Source: Methanofollis sp. W23
Lineage (GTDB): Archaea > Halobacteriota > Methanomicrobia > Methanomicrobiales > Methanofollaceae
Reading direction: 5' to 3'
Length of the DNA stretch: 64,000 nt
Assembly (NCBI RefSeq): GCF_017875325.1
Contig: NZ_JAGGMN010000001.1
Coordinates: 1,054,001-1,118,000 of the forward strand
The position numbers were made by a program, and so were the translations under genes. The notes under the pieces were generated by a model, which had not been told where the DNA came from, did not search any database, and was given only the letters and a program-made list of their open reading frames with translations. This document shows, piece after piece, positions 44,327-53,149 of the stretch (position 1 is the first letter of the stretch; each line of letters starts with the position of its first letter).

Positions 44327-45303
44327 AAGTCAACTTTTTTGTCGAGGACATGCTCTTTTTCAAGTACATCGGCTGCGCCACCCTGGCAAAGACCCTGTAC
44401 CGGGCGCTCGCCGACGGCAACGACGGCCCCGAGGTCTCCTGGAACGCCCATGGCCGCGACTTCGACCTCGTCCACTACCACACCTTCGGCCCTCTCGCCC
44501 TCGCAAACAAACGGCTGAGCGGAGCGGTGAAGGTGCTCACCGCCCACTCGACGCCGAGGCTCAATGCCGGCAACCTCGCCTTCTCCGACACGGTCAACAC
44601 CTTCTACCCAAGGATCTATGAGGGCTTTGACCACATCGTCACCATCTCGCCGCTCTGCGAGGAGGAGGTGCGCGAATTCGCCCCCGACGTCCCGACCACG
44701 CTCATCCCGAACGGGGTGAACAGGGAGCGGTTCAGACCCGACGCAGAGAAGCGTGCGAGTTTCCGCGAGGCCTACGGGATCGGCGAGGACGAACAGGTGG
44801 TGATCACCGTCGCCCAGCAGACCCCGCGGAAAGGCATCTACGACTTCCTCGCCCTCGCCCGCGAGCACCCGGACACAAGATTTGTCTGGGTCGGCGGGTT
44901 CCCATACGGTAGGTTCTCAAAAGACCACCACCAGATCGAGGAGGAGAAGAGTACGTGCGGGGAGAACGTCCTCTTCACCGGGTTCGTCGACGACATCGCC
45001 GCCGCCTACTGTGGCGCCGACCTCTTCTTCATGCCGAGTTTCGCCGAGGGCCTCCCGATGGTCATCCTGGAAGCACTTGCCACCGGCCTGCCGGTCGTCG
45101 CCCGCAAGATCCCTGAGTTCACCGGGAACTTCGGCGATGCCGCCCTCTACTTCGACGATATTGCAGAGGCCGGAACACTCATCGAGGACACCGCACTCCT
45201 CGCCCGGCACGCCGCCCTCTCCAGACCCTTCACCGAACGCTACGACATCAGGAGGATCTCAGACCTCCATGTCAGGCTCTACGAGGAGTTGACCAGCCGG
45301 TGA
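44323..45303 (+). CDS. GT4-family glycosyltransferase, copy 1
   Basis: 326 residues. A GT-B fold enzyme without an obvious membrane segment. VLTAHSTPRLNAGNL and TLIPNGVNRERFRP belong to the N-terminal and linker part; QQTPRKGIYDFLALAREHPD starts the nucleotide-sugar domain; PSFAEGLPMVILEALATGLP is the EX7E motif. It transfers a sugar from an NDP-sugar to a glycan or lipid acceptor; which one is unknown. The copy at 45371 is roughly three quarters identical with no gap, so they are a tandem duplication. Confidence 0.9.
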   Translation: MKVNFFVEDMLFFKYIGCATLAKTLYRALADGNDGPEVSWNAHGRDFDLVHYHTFGPLALANKRLSGAVKVLTAHSTPRLNAGNLAFSDTVNTFYPRIYEGFDHIVTISPLCEEEVREFAPDVPTTLIPNGVNRERFRPDAEKRASFREAYGIGEDEQVVITVAQQTPRKGIYDFLALAREHPDTRFVWVGGFPYGRFSKDHHQIEEEKSTCGENVLFTGFVDDIAAAYCGADLFFMPSFAEGLPMVILEALATGLPVVARKIPEFTGNFGDAALYFDDIAEAGTLIEDTALLARHAALSRPFTERYDIRRISDLHVRLYEELTSR

Positions 45304-45370
45304 TCCGGGCGGGGTACACCGGCACCCTGATATGAGCGTGGACCTGGATAGTATTACTTGAGGAGTGTTC

Positions 45371-46351
45371 ATGAAAGTTGACTTCTTCGTCGAGGACATG
45401 CTCTTTTTCAAGTACATCGGATGCTCGACGCTGGCAAGGAGTCTGTACCGGGCGATCGAGGACACGGAGGACGGCCCAGAGGTCTCATGGAATGCCCATG
45501 GCCGTGACTTCGACCTCGTCCATTACCACACCTTCGGCCCCCTCGCTCTTGCCCACAAGCAGATAGGCAGCGCCGTCAGCGTGCTCACCGCCCACTCGAC
45601 GCCGCGGCTCAATGCCGGCAACCTCACCTTCTCTGATAGCGTCAACCGTCTCTATCCCGGGATCTACCAGAGCTTCGACCACATCATCACCGTCTCGCCG
45701 TGCTGCGAGGAGGAGGTACACACGTTCGCCCCCGACGTCCCGACCACGCTCATCCCGAACGGGGTGGACAGGGAGCGGTTCAGGCCCGACGCAGGTAAGC
45801 GGGCGGGCTTCCGCGAGGCCTACGGGATCGGCGAGGACGAACAGGTGGTGCTCACCGTCGCCCAGCAGACCCCGCGGAAAGGTATCTTCGACTTCTTCGC
45901 CCTCGCACGCGAGCACCCGGACACCAGATTTGTCTGGGTCGGAGGATACCCGTACGGAAAGTTTTCAAAAAGTCGCAGCCAGATCGAGGATGAGAAGCGC
46001 CGGTGCGGGGAGAACATCCTCTTCACCGGGTTCGTCGACGACATCGCCGCCGCCTACTGCGGCGCCGACCTCTTCTTCATGCCAAGTTTTGCCGAGACCT
46101 TCGGGCTCGTCATCCTGGAAGCGCTTGCCAGCGGCCTGCCGGTCGTCGCCCGCAATATCCCGGAGTTCACCGGGCTCTTCAAGGACGCCGTCCTCTACTT
46201 CGACGACCTTGCCGGGGCCAGCGAGTATCTCAGAGACGACGCCCTCCTGAGCGCCCATGCCGCTCGTGCCAGGGATTTCTCAGAACAATTTGATATCCGG
46301 AGGGTTGCGGCCCTTCACATTGACCTCTACCAGGAGTTGATAGTTTCATGA
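45371..46351 (+). CDS. GT4-family glycosyltransferase, copy 2
   Basis: 326 residues, exactly the length of copy 1. ATG at 45371 follows GAGGAGTGTTC; a GTG two codons earlier is rejected. The EX7E motif is PSFAETFGLVILEALASGLP. The differences from copy 1 cluster in the loop after PSFAE, in the 150 N-terminal residues and in the last 40 residues, where acceptor binding is expected. It is separated from copy 1 by 67 bases and overlaps the GT2 start by 4 bases. Confidence 0.9.
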   Translation: MKVDFFVEDMLFFKYIGCSTLARSLYRAIEDTEDGPEVSWNAHGRDFDLVHYHTFGPLALAHKQIGSAVSVLTAHSTPRLNAGNLTFSDSVNRLYPGIYQSFDHIITVSPCCEEEVHTFAPDVPTTLIPNGVDRERFRPDAGKRAGFREAYGIGEDEQVVLTVAQQTPRKGIFDFFALAREHPDTRFVWVGGYPYGKFSKSRSQIEDEKRRCGENILFTGFVDDIAAAYCGADLFFMPSFAETFGLVILEALASGLPVVARNIPEFTGLFKDAVLYFDDLAGASEYLRDDALLSAHAARARDFSEQFDIRRVAALHIDLYQELIVS

Positions 46352-47049
46352 TCTCAGTGGTAATCCCCACCTATAACGAAGAGGCGAACATCGCCGCCTG
46401 TCTTGCGTCGCTCTGCAACCAGACTCTCCCAAGGGAGGGCTACGAACTCATCGTCGTCGACGGCGGGTCCAAGGACAAAACCCGCGAGATCGCCGCCAAA
46501 TATGCCGACCAGGTCTTTCTCCAGACAAGCAAAAAGGTCGGCGGCGCCCGGAACGACGGAGCGAAGGCGGCGAAGGGCGAGATCGTCGCCACGACCGACG
46601 CCGACTGCATCATCCCGCCTGACTGGCTGGAGCGGATCGAGGAAGACTTTGCCCGCCACACGGACGTCGTCCAGGTCTACGGCCTGGTGCATCCCAAGGA
46701 GAAGAACCTCAAACATTCCATCTCCCTTGCCCTGGCCAACTTCTTCTCCCGCCTCGGTTCGTGGACGCACACGATCTACTACACCCTCGGGTGCAACACC
46801 GCCTTCCGCCGCGAGGTCTTCATCGAGGTCGGGATGTACCAGTGCATCGACGCCGGCGACGACCTGGAGATCGCACGCCGCACCAGGGAGGTCGGGAAGG
46901 TCTACCTCGACCCGTCGCTGCGCGTCGCCTTCGACATGCGCCGCTACGACCAGTTCGGGACGCTCAAGTCCCTCTGGGAGTGGATCTATATCGTGGTGCG
47001 GGGCGGGGACTCTGAGAAGTATTCGTACTCGAAGCGCGAGTATAAGTGA
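46348..47049 (+). CDS. GT2-family glycosyltransferase
   Basis: 233 residues. A GT-A fold: ISVVIPTYNEEANIAACLAS at the N-terminus, YELIVVDGGSKDKTREIAAK, then ATTDADCIIPPDWLERIEED with the DxD metal site near residue 90, and YQCIDAGDDLEIARRTREVG near the C-terminus with the ED-like acid. One hydrophobic stretch (about 128-150) is not clearly a membrane helix. It ends the FAD-GT4-GT4-GT2 operon and would build one linkage of a surface glycan or glycolipid. Confidence 0.92.
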   Translation: MISVVIPTYNEEANIAACLASLCNQTLPREGYELIVVDGGSKDKTREIAAKYADQVFLQTSKKVGGARNDGAKAAKGEIVATTDADCIIPPDWLERIEEDFARHTDVVQVYGLVHPKEKNLKHSISLALANFFSRLGSWTHTIYYTLGCNTAFRREVFIEVGMYQCIDAGDDLEIARRTREVGKVYLDPSLRVAFDMRRYDQFGTLKSLWEWIYIVVRGGDSEKYSYSKREYK

Positions 47050-47431
47050 AGGGTGCGGGACGGCGGGAGACTGAAAACCCCTGCCCCCTCTTCGTGATCA
47101 TCTTTTTTCGGCTTTGTAGAATTGAGCATGAGCTTTGGGCTCAAGCATACGGGATGAAAATCGCTTTGATCAACGTTTCGAGATATTGAGGGATCCCTTT
47201 CATCACGACAGGGAAGGATCATTCCATCGCCGCCCCTCGGCCATCTTCGTCCGTGGGGGGTCCGGGGGGTGCACCCCACCGGCGCGAGACGACGGAGAAG
47301 TTTCTGCAATTGGGGGCGGCACGCCGGATCATCACGCTTTCTCACACCATCGTGTCAGGGGTGAAGAACCTCTGAATAGAGGATCAAAACCGGACGAGAG
47401 AAGATCTGAAATCAAACTCATCAGCCCCCCA
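47050..47431 (+). mobile_element. Right-truncated long-type repeat element
   Basis: The left end GGCTTTGTAGAAT (47110-47122) is followed by CATACGGGATGAAAATCGC, GGATCATTCCATCGCCGCCC, the core GGTCCGGGGGGTGCACCCC and GGGGGCGGCACGCCGGATC. It fades at about 47345 and no right terminal repeat is found before the radical SAM gene ends at 47432. No gene in this gap. Confidence 0.6.
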
Positions 47432-48487
47432 TCAAAACTCAAAGATCCCGCTCTGCACATCGCCGTCCCCGAAGGCGACGTAGCGCCCGACCCCTCTCCC
47501 GCGCACGCCGCATGCCCTGAGGTCGCGCTCAGACCTGAGAGGGGCTTTCTCCCGTGCGGCAAGCACCCGGCGGGCATTCTTCGGGCCGATGCCAGGCACC
47601 CTGAGGAGGTCGGCGAGGGGGGCATGGTTGACGTCCACCCGCGGCCTCCCCCCGGCAAGGAGGCGTTTGGGGTCGGCATTCTGCAAGAACCCCTCCTCAT
47701 CCAGCACCCCTGCCACCTCGTCGGCGGTGAAGTGGTAGAGTCTGAGCAGGGCGTCGGCCTGGTAGAGCCGGTTCTGCCGCCAGAGCGGGGTGGGGGCGTG
47801 GGAGGCGAGCAGGGTGCCGGGAAGGGGGGTGAAGCCTGAGTAGTAGATCCTCGCCGGGGCCAGGCGTTGGTATTGCCTGGCCATGCACTCCAGAACCTCG
47901 GCGTCGCTCTCGCCGGCCGCCCCGACGACAACCTGGGTGGTGTGCCGCCCTGGCATGGCGTCGGCGACCCAGGCCTGCCTCTTCTCGATGTCCTGCCGGT
48001 AGTCCTTCACCCCTGCGAGTTCTGAGAGCCGCGAGGCCGAGGGCGCCTCGATGTTGATGGAGATCCGGTCGGCCACCCTGGCGAGATCGGTGATGTCGGC
48101 CCGCGCCGCACCGGGAAGCACCTTGAGGTGGAGGTAGCCCTCGTAGCCGCGCCGGCGCAGAATCTCCCCGGTCTCGACGATCCCCTCCATCGCCTCGTCG
48201 ACCCCGCGCGGGATCCCTGACGAGAGAAAAAGCCCGTCGGCCCGCCCCTCGCGCCACATCCGCAGGAAGAGATCGGCGAGGTCTGCCGGCGAGAGGGAGC
48301 AGTCCTCCCGGCATGTCCGCACCCCACAGTAGGCGCAGTCGTACGCACACCGCCCGTGGAGGAGCACCTTCATCATCCGCCGGCACCCTCCCGAGGCGAC
48401 TGCGGTCCCAGGGAGAACAGGGTCAGGGACACAGCGATCAAAGCGCGCCGCCCTGGTGAGGGCCGCGACCTCTGCGGCACGAGACAT
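47432..48487 (-). CDS. Radical SAM protein with helix-hairpin-helix domain
   Basis: 351 residues. The cluster motif CAYDCAYCGVR (CxxxCxxC, about residues 48-58) is followed by a partial TIM barrel. The C-terminus has a helix-hairpin-helix, VNHAPLADLLRVPGIGPKNA, that binds nucleic acid without sequence preference. This matches the putative DNA modification/repair radical SAM family. The usual small partner protein of that family is not next to it here. Substrate unknown. Start at 48487 is the first ATG with sense coding upstream of the cluster motif. Confidence 0.88.
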   Translation of the reverse strand: MSRAAEVAALTRAARFDRCVPDPVLPGTAVASGGCRRMMKVLLHGRCAYDCAYCGVRTCREDCSLSPADLADLFLRMWREGRADGLFLSSGIPRGVDEAMEGIVETGEILRRRGYEGYLHLKVLPGAARADITDLARVADRISINIEAPSASRLSELAGVKDYRQDIEKRQAWVADAMPGRHTTQVVVGAAGESDAEVLECMARQYQRLAPARIYYSGFTPLPGTLLASHAPTPLWRQNRLYQADALLRLYHFTADEVAGVLDEEGFLQNADPKRLLAGGRPRVDVNHAPLADLLRVPGIGPKNARRVLAAREKAPLRSERDLRACGVRGRGVGRYVAFGDGDVQSGIFEF

Positions 48488-49310
48488 TACTCTCTACTTT
48501 TCATGGGAAAGGAAAAGGATGACCCGGGCGCGGGGTGAAAGTGAAATTCGGGAGAGGAGAAGACCTGAGATCTTTCTCTCACCGAAAAATTATGATCTCT
48601 TGCGTTCTCAAACCCGCTTTCGCTCGCACCTCGAAGAGCAGTTCTGTAGAAAAGTCAGGGAAGGCACTTCCTTCTTTATGAGGGCATCCTAAAACTCTCC
48701 CCCCCGCCTTCCTACCTCTTTGGCCGGGGGTGAGGGCCGCCCGGACCCCCGGGATGAAGATAGGGTCGGGAAGGCAGAATCGATGACCATAAAGAGAGTG
48801 CTGCTGTCCTCGACCTATCGTGGCGCGGGGGGTTCGGGGGGCGGCCACGCCCCCCGCCAGGAGATTCATCAAGAGGATTTCTACAGAGCCGAGATCCCTG
48901 CATTTTCGTCGCACACTCATGCATTCGTCGCCTCCCCCCAGGACTACGATTGCACCGTGAAGACAGAGAAAAAAACCATGAAGACGGGACACAATCCTCT
49001 GCCAATCTTCATCCGCGTGGGATCTGGGGATGGGGCCCATGATTCACAGAAGATCAGAGGTCTTCTTTCACTGGAACCTCACTCCCTGCACACCCTCGCG
49101 ATCAGTGGAGGACGGGGAGACAGACCATCCACTCTTCCTTCCTACGTCCGGCCTGATGAGGACTGTACCATCTTTTAATGCTCTTTATGCCAGGGGAAAA
49201 CGCGTACATATAAAAGAACGCCCAGATCACAAGGAATATCAAGGAACAAGGACGATTAAAGTAGAAGATTTGCTATCACACTGCGTAATCTATTTCATCG
49301 CCATGATTTG
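48488..49310. repeat. Intergenic repeat mosaic, then AT-richer promoter region
   Basis: GTTCTGTAGAAAA (48641-48653) begins a copy that contains CATCCTAAAACTCTCCCCCC, a palindromic core GCCTTCC...GGAAGGC (48703-48778), a reversed GGTTCGGGGGGCGGCCACGCCCC-type hairpin near 48835 and the right end TTTCTACAGAGCC (48878-48890). From 48891 to 49190 I see fragments only. 49190-49310 is AT-rich and leads to the kinase promoter. No gene is supported. Confidence 0.55.
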
Positions 49311-49360
49311 TTATAGTATATACTATAATTCATAGAACAATTATGAAAAAGCTATATATC
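49311..49360 (+). promoter_or_regulatory. 18-bp palindrome and TATA box of the PAS kinase gene
   Basis: TTATAGTATATACTATAA (49311-49328) is a perfect palindrome. GCTATATATC (49351-49360) is a good TATA box about 28 bases before the ATG at 49382, so the message is nearly leaderless. The palindrome sits just upstream of the TATA box, a position where an activator or repressor would act. Confidence 0.5.
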
Positions 49361-49381
49361 TCTCGATGTTATTGTACTTCA

Positions 49382-50743
49382 ATGCTCCATGAACCCCCCC
49401 TCCTCCAGGAAGTGCCATCCCTTCTCGACAGATTCCCCCAGACTCTCTGTCTGGTCGACCCCATGGGCATGATCCAGTCCATGAACCTGAGGGGGCGGGA
49501 CATCTTCTGCCTTCCTGGCCAGTGCGCCGCCGGACGGCCCATCACCGATCTTTTCGCCCCTGATGAGAGAGAACGGTTCGCGAAGGAATATGCCAGGGCG
49601 GTCCATGACGTGGCCTCGCCCCCGTCGCTTTATACCGCCTTCGACCGGAACAGACACCGGTTCCATGTCCTGCCCGTCTTCACCCCCGCAGAAAAAGGCA
49701 TATGGGTAAGCCTTGTCAGGGCGGACGCGGTCTCCATCCAGCACGCCTCTGATACGCGTGACGACCTCATCTCTCTCCTCGACCATTTCCCGCTGGCATT
49801 CTTCGAGACCGACGAGAGGGGCGTCATCACCTATGCAAACAGATACGGCCTCCTTGAATTCGGGTTCACTGAGGAAGATCTCACGAAGGGGCTCAACGCC
49901 TACGACCTCGTCGACCTCCCTGAGGAGAGACTCCCACCAAGGACCGGCAGGTCTCCAGGGTGTCGTGAATACACCCTCCAGAGGAGAGACGGGAGCACGG
50001 TCCCGGTGATCATCTCCTCGGTCTCAGTGACCAGGGACGGGGGGGTGGCCGGGACGCGGGGGGTGGTGGTCGATATCAGCGGGATCAAGAGTGTCATGGA
50101 CGGCCTTGTCCAGCGGGACAGGATGCACAATCTGGTCGCCAGTCTTACCCGCCACGAGCAGGTGAACCTCCTCACCTATATGATGGGATGCATCGATATT
50201 GCGGCCTGCACCACGCACGAGCCAGAGGTCGAGGCATATCTCCAGAAATCGATGAACGCTGCAGAGATGATCAAGAAACATCTCGAGTTCTCCCGCAAGG
50301 TCCAGCACCTCGGGACGGCGACGCCAGTATGGCAGGACCTTGATGCCGTGATCGTCTCGGCGCGGTCGTACCTTGGGACCGATGTCCAGAACTTTGCGTT
50401 CCAGACCAGGACCGGGGGCGCCCGCGTCCTTGCCGACCCCCTCTTCGACCGCGTCTTCTATATCCTCATCGAGAACTCGCGGCGGCACGGAGGAGGAGTG
50501 ACCGAGGTGCGGGTGAGGGTCAAGAGCTCAGAGATCGTGTACGAGGACAATGGGTGCGGGATCCCGACTGAGGAGAAGAAAAAGATCTTTGACCTCGGGC
50601 ACGGGAAGAACACCGGGCTCGGGCTCCACCTTGCCCGCCAGATCCTGGGCACCACCGGGATTGAGATCAGGGAGGAGGGAGTGCCTGGCGAGGGAGTACG
50701 CTTCGTCCTCTCGGTCCCGGCCGACCAGATCAGATCCTCGTGA
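49382..50743 (+). CDS. PAS-domain sensor histidine kinase
   Basis: 453 residues, no transmembrane segment, so cytosolic. Two PAS domains (about residues 10-125 and 130-245) end in a PAC-like VVVDISGIKSVMDGLVQRDR. The phospho-acceptor region reads LVASLTRHEQVNLLTYMMGC with the histidine near residue 259. The ATPase domain has an N-box (FYILIENSRRHGGGVTEVRV), DNGCGIP and HGKNTGLGLHLARQIL. The ATG at 49343 would overlap the TATA box, so 49382 is preferred. No response regulator is adjacent. Confidence 0.88.
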   Translation: MLHEPPLLQEVPSLLDRFPQTLCLVDPMGMIQSMNLRGRDIFCLPGQCAAGRPITDLFAPDERERFAKEYARAVHDVASPPSLYTAFDRNRHRFHVLPVFTPAEKGIWVSLVRADAVSIQHASDTRDDLISLLDHFPLAFFETDERGVITYANRYGLLEFGFTEEDLTKGLNAYDLVDLPEERLPPRTGRSPGCREYTLQRRDGSTVPVIISSVSVTRDGGVAGTRGVVVDISGIKSVMDGLVQRDRMHNLVASLTRHEQVNLLTYMMGCIDIAACTTHEPEVEAYLQKSMNAAEMIKKHLEFSRKVQHLGTATPVWQDLDAVIVSARSYLGTDVQNFAFQTRTGGARVLADPLFDRVFYILIENSRRHGGGVTEVRVRVKSSEIVYEDNGCGIPTEEKKKIFDLGHGKNTGLGLHLARQILGTTGIEIREEGVPGEGVRFVLSVPADQIRSS

Positions 50744-51078
50744 GCTCGGGGTTCTGCGGGCCATGTAGAAATCTTCGTCAATTCCTGGTATGAGTGTGCT
50801 GTAGCCCCCTTCCCCGCCACATGTGCCGGGGGCGAGTGCCGCCCCCTGGACCCCGCGCGCGAGTGATGCGCGGAGGACGGCAATACCCTTTTCATGGCTA
50901 TCAATTGTGCCCTCCCGACGCGCGAGCATGGGAGAAGGCACGTGACCGGAGGGTCACTCTGACACATCTGAGAGATTCCACATAGTCCGACAAGTAGATC
51001 CTTTCAGTCGCACCTCAAGGGAGACAAGGGAAGAGAAACCGATCAAAAGGACCGCCTCCCCTGGTCCGCAAAGCCCTC
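50744..51078. repeat. Intergenic repeat copy
   Basis: GGGCCATGTAGAAATCTTCG (50758-50777) is a reversed right arm followed by CCTTCCCCGCCACATGTGCC, a GGGGGCGAGTGCCGCCCCC core, GGAGGACGGCAATACCC and GTGCCCTCCCGACGCGCGAG. A closing terminal repeat is not clear (GAGATTCCACATAGTCC near 50975). No gene seen. Confidence 0.5.
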
Positions 51079-52158
51079 TTATTCCTCTTCTCGCCAGACG
51101 GTGATCCCCTCGTTGTCGACCATGGTGGCAAGGGTGACGGTAAGCCCGAGTTCTCCGGCGATCGCCTCCACCTCGTCCCTGGACTTCCCGGTGACGACGG
51201 CGATGGAGGGGCCGACCGAACTCATCCCTACATATTCAAGTCCTGCCTCCCGCAGCCTGCTCATATAGGCATAGATCGCAAACCCGTGGTGCTCGATCTC
51301 GGCCCTCTTCGAGCCGCGGAACTCGATCTCCCACATCACCTCGCCGGCCCTCACGAGGTTGTCCTGGTCGAGGGCCGGGATCAGGTCCATCATGACCATG
51401 TAGGCCTTGAGCGGGCGGTCGCGGTAGTCGAGGTCGCGTGCACGGTTCATCAGGAGGTCGAACTCGCTCTTGCCGGCAGACGAGATCCCGCTCTCTGGGA
51501 TGATCACGTAGACATGCTTCCCGGCGGCAAAGGGATGGTGATAGACAAGGGTGAGGTCGTCACCCATCACCACGAACCCGCCGTAGGTGCTCACCGCAGG
51601 CCCGACGCCGGTCTCGAACCCGAAGGCCACCCGATCGTCGGCCGTCTCCTCGACGAAGTTCCTGCCCACCAGGACCCTGATCTCCTCGGCGGTAAGCGGG
51701 GAGCCCACGGCGGCGTTCATCGCATGACAGACCGCGGTGAGGACCGTCCCGGTCGAGCCGAGGCCGACATGTTTGTGCTGATGGTCCTGGGCCTGGATCA
51801 AAAACCCGCCTTCATACCCGACCGTCGCCTTGAAGGCCTCGACGACCTGGATAACGATGGGAGCACGGTCATATTCGATCTCGGTCTTGCCCTCGGTGCA
51901 CCGCACCGTGGCGGTGCAGTAGACCTGGACCGCATACCCAAATCCCCCGCCGCCAGGACGGTCCGGGGCGAAGCGGTTCATGTCAAGGACAGTCGAGTGG
52001 ATCCTGGCCGGCGCACGGGCGGTGAAGGCCCCTTCCTGCGGTTCCACCCTGACCTCGCGCTCCAGGGCAAGGGGGCGCAGAGAGGTTCCCGCGGTGAAGG
52101 GCTCGAACTCGTACTCGACGAGGTCGAGGTCGCCGCCTCTGATCTTCATCATCGGCAT
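51079..52158 (-). CDS. GHMP-family protein related to beta-RFAP synthase
   Basis: 359 residues. APARIHSTVLDMNRFAPDRPGGGGFGYAV and HKHVGLGSTGTVLTAVCHAM carry the N-terminal strand and the GHMP phosphate-binding loop; YVGMSSVGPSIAVVTG is the third GHMP motif. Beta-ribofuranosylaminobenzene 5'-phosphate synthase, the first committed step to tetrahydromethanopterin, is a member of this superfamily with a similar N-terminus. The identity as the actual synthase is not certain, because its classical motif (SRLHFTLxDL) is altered. It lies 9 bases after the DUF2148 gene. Confidence 0.7.
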   Translation of the reverse strand: MPMMKIRGGDLDLVEYEFEPFTAGTSLRPLALEREVRVEPQEGAFTARAPARIHSTVLDMNRFAPDRPGGGGFGYAVQVYCTATVRCTEGKTEIEYDRAPIVIQVVEAFKATVGYEGGFLIQAQDHQHKHVGLGSTGTVLTAVCHAMNAAVGSPLTAEEIRVLVGRNFVEETADDRVAFGFETGVGPAVSTYGGFVVMGDDLTLVYHHPFAAGKHVYVIIPESGISSAGKSEFDLLMNRARDLDYRDRPLKAYMVMMDLIPALDQDNLVRAGEVMWEIEFRGSKRAEIEHHGFAIYAYMSRLREAGLEYVGMSSVGPSIAVVTGKSRDEVEAIAGELGLTVTLATMVDNEGITVWREEE

Positions 52159-52167
52159 GGTCTGTTC

Positions 52168-52716
52168 CTATGTGCGGTCAAAGAAGATATTTTTTCCAGA
52201 GGCCTTGAGCGGGACGGCATAGACGACGGTGCACCCCTCCATGACCCCGAGAGCCCGGGCGCCGACGCCCCCGGAGTAGAGCACCCGGTTGTCGAGATTG
52301 TGGATCGAGGCGGTCTTCACCGCAGACCCGACGGCGATCCCGAGATCGGTCATCCTGACTGCGCAGTTCGGGCCGGCAAACGGCGTGTCGCCTTTTCGGG
52401 GCGCACGGACGGCCCTGGTCATCTCGGTGCAGGTGAGGTAGCCGCAGGCCCCGCAGTTGATATTGGCGGGCTCAGTCCCGCGGCACCCGATGAGAAGACA
52501 GGCGTCGGCGGCTTCGATGTTCTTGGCGTCCCGCAGGAAGAACCCAAGCCCGTGCTCTTCCCCGAAGGTCCGCATTGCTCCGGCAAGTCTGGCAAGGTCG
52601 TTCCCGTCGAGCACCGCTGTCTCGATGGTGTCGACGCCCTTCCCTTTTGGTGCGGTCCTGGCGGAGAGCGCCATCAGCGAGGCGACGAGCCTGACGGCTT
52701 CAGATTCAGGAGTCAT
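52168..52716 (-). CDS. DUF2148 ferredoxin-domain protein
   Basis: 182 residues. ANINCGACGYLTCTEM at about residues 84-99, with cysteines earlier (ACLLIGCRGTE) and later (GPNCAVRMTDLGIAVGSAVK), fits the DUF2148 cluster-binding pattern. The family is found in methanogens and other anaerobes and probably carries an iron-sulfur cluster; reaction unknown. Together with the GHMP gene it forms a two-gene operon. Confidence 0.82.
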   Translation of the reverse strand: MTPESEAVRLVASLMALSARTAPKGKGVDTIETAVLDGNDLARLAGAMRTFGEEHGLGFFLRDAKNIEAADACLLIGCRGTEPANINCGACGYLTCTEMTRAVRAPRKGDTPFAGPNCAVRMTDLGIAVGSAVKTASIHNLDNRVLYSGGVGARALGVMEGCTVVYAVPLKASGKNIFFDRT

Positions 52717-53149
52717 ACCGGTTAGGTTCGGTCAGCACCTGATATATTCTTGCTCCTCTCTTTCCTGGACGCGCGCCGGTGATCCCTGCAGGGGTGAGTG
52801 GAGAGAACAGTCCTGACCCCCGGGATGAAGATAGGGCCAGGAAGGCAGAAAAAATGGCTCTGTAGAAACCCTGTTGATGGTTCTCTTCGACGGGGGGCTC
52901 GCCGCTTGAAGATCAGAGATCTTCTCGACTCCTCCCAGTCGTCCCCCCGAACCTCCCGCACGAGGATAGGTCGAGGACGGCAATCCCCTCTTCATGGTCA
53001 TTTTTTGTGCGTGCCTTTCTGGCTCCATCATGGTCCTGGAGGTCCAGGGGCAGCGCCCCAGGCGTGATCGTGTGGCGACGAGATCATAGACGAGGGCCTC
53101 TACAGAGCCAATATTTCGCACATGTGCACCCGATCTGCACCGGAATTGC
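52717..53149 (+). mobile_element. MITE-like element with an inner insertion
   Basis: GGCTCTGTAGAAA (52856-52868) and CTCTACAGAGCC (53098-53109) are the ends. The first hairpin, CGACGGGGGGCTCGCCG, is interrupted after about 52904 by a segment of about 40 bases starting CTTGAAGATCAGAGATCTTC, which breaks the usual GCCGCCCCCCG pairing. After it come GGATAGGTCGAGGACGGC and a degenerate core CAGGGGCAGCGCCCCAGG. Flanks GAAAAAAT and AATATTTC do not match. A partial core (GACCCCCGGGATGAAGATAG) lies just upstream. Confidence 0.65.
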
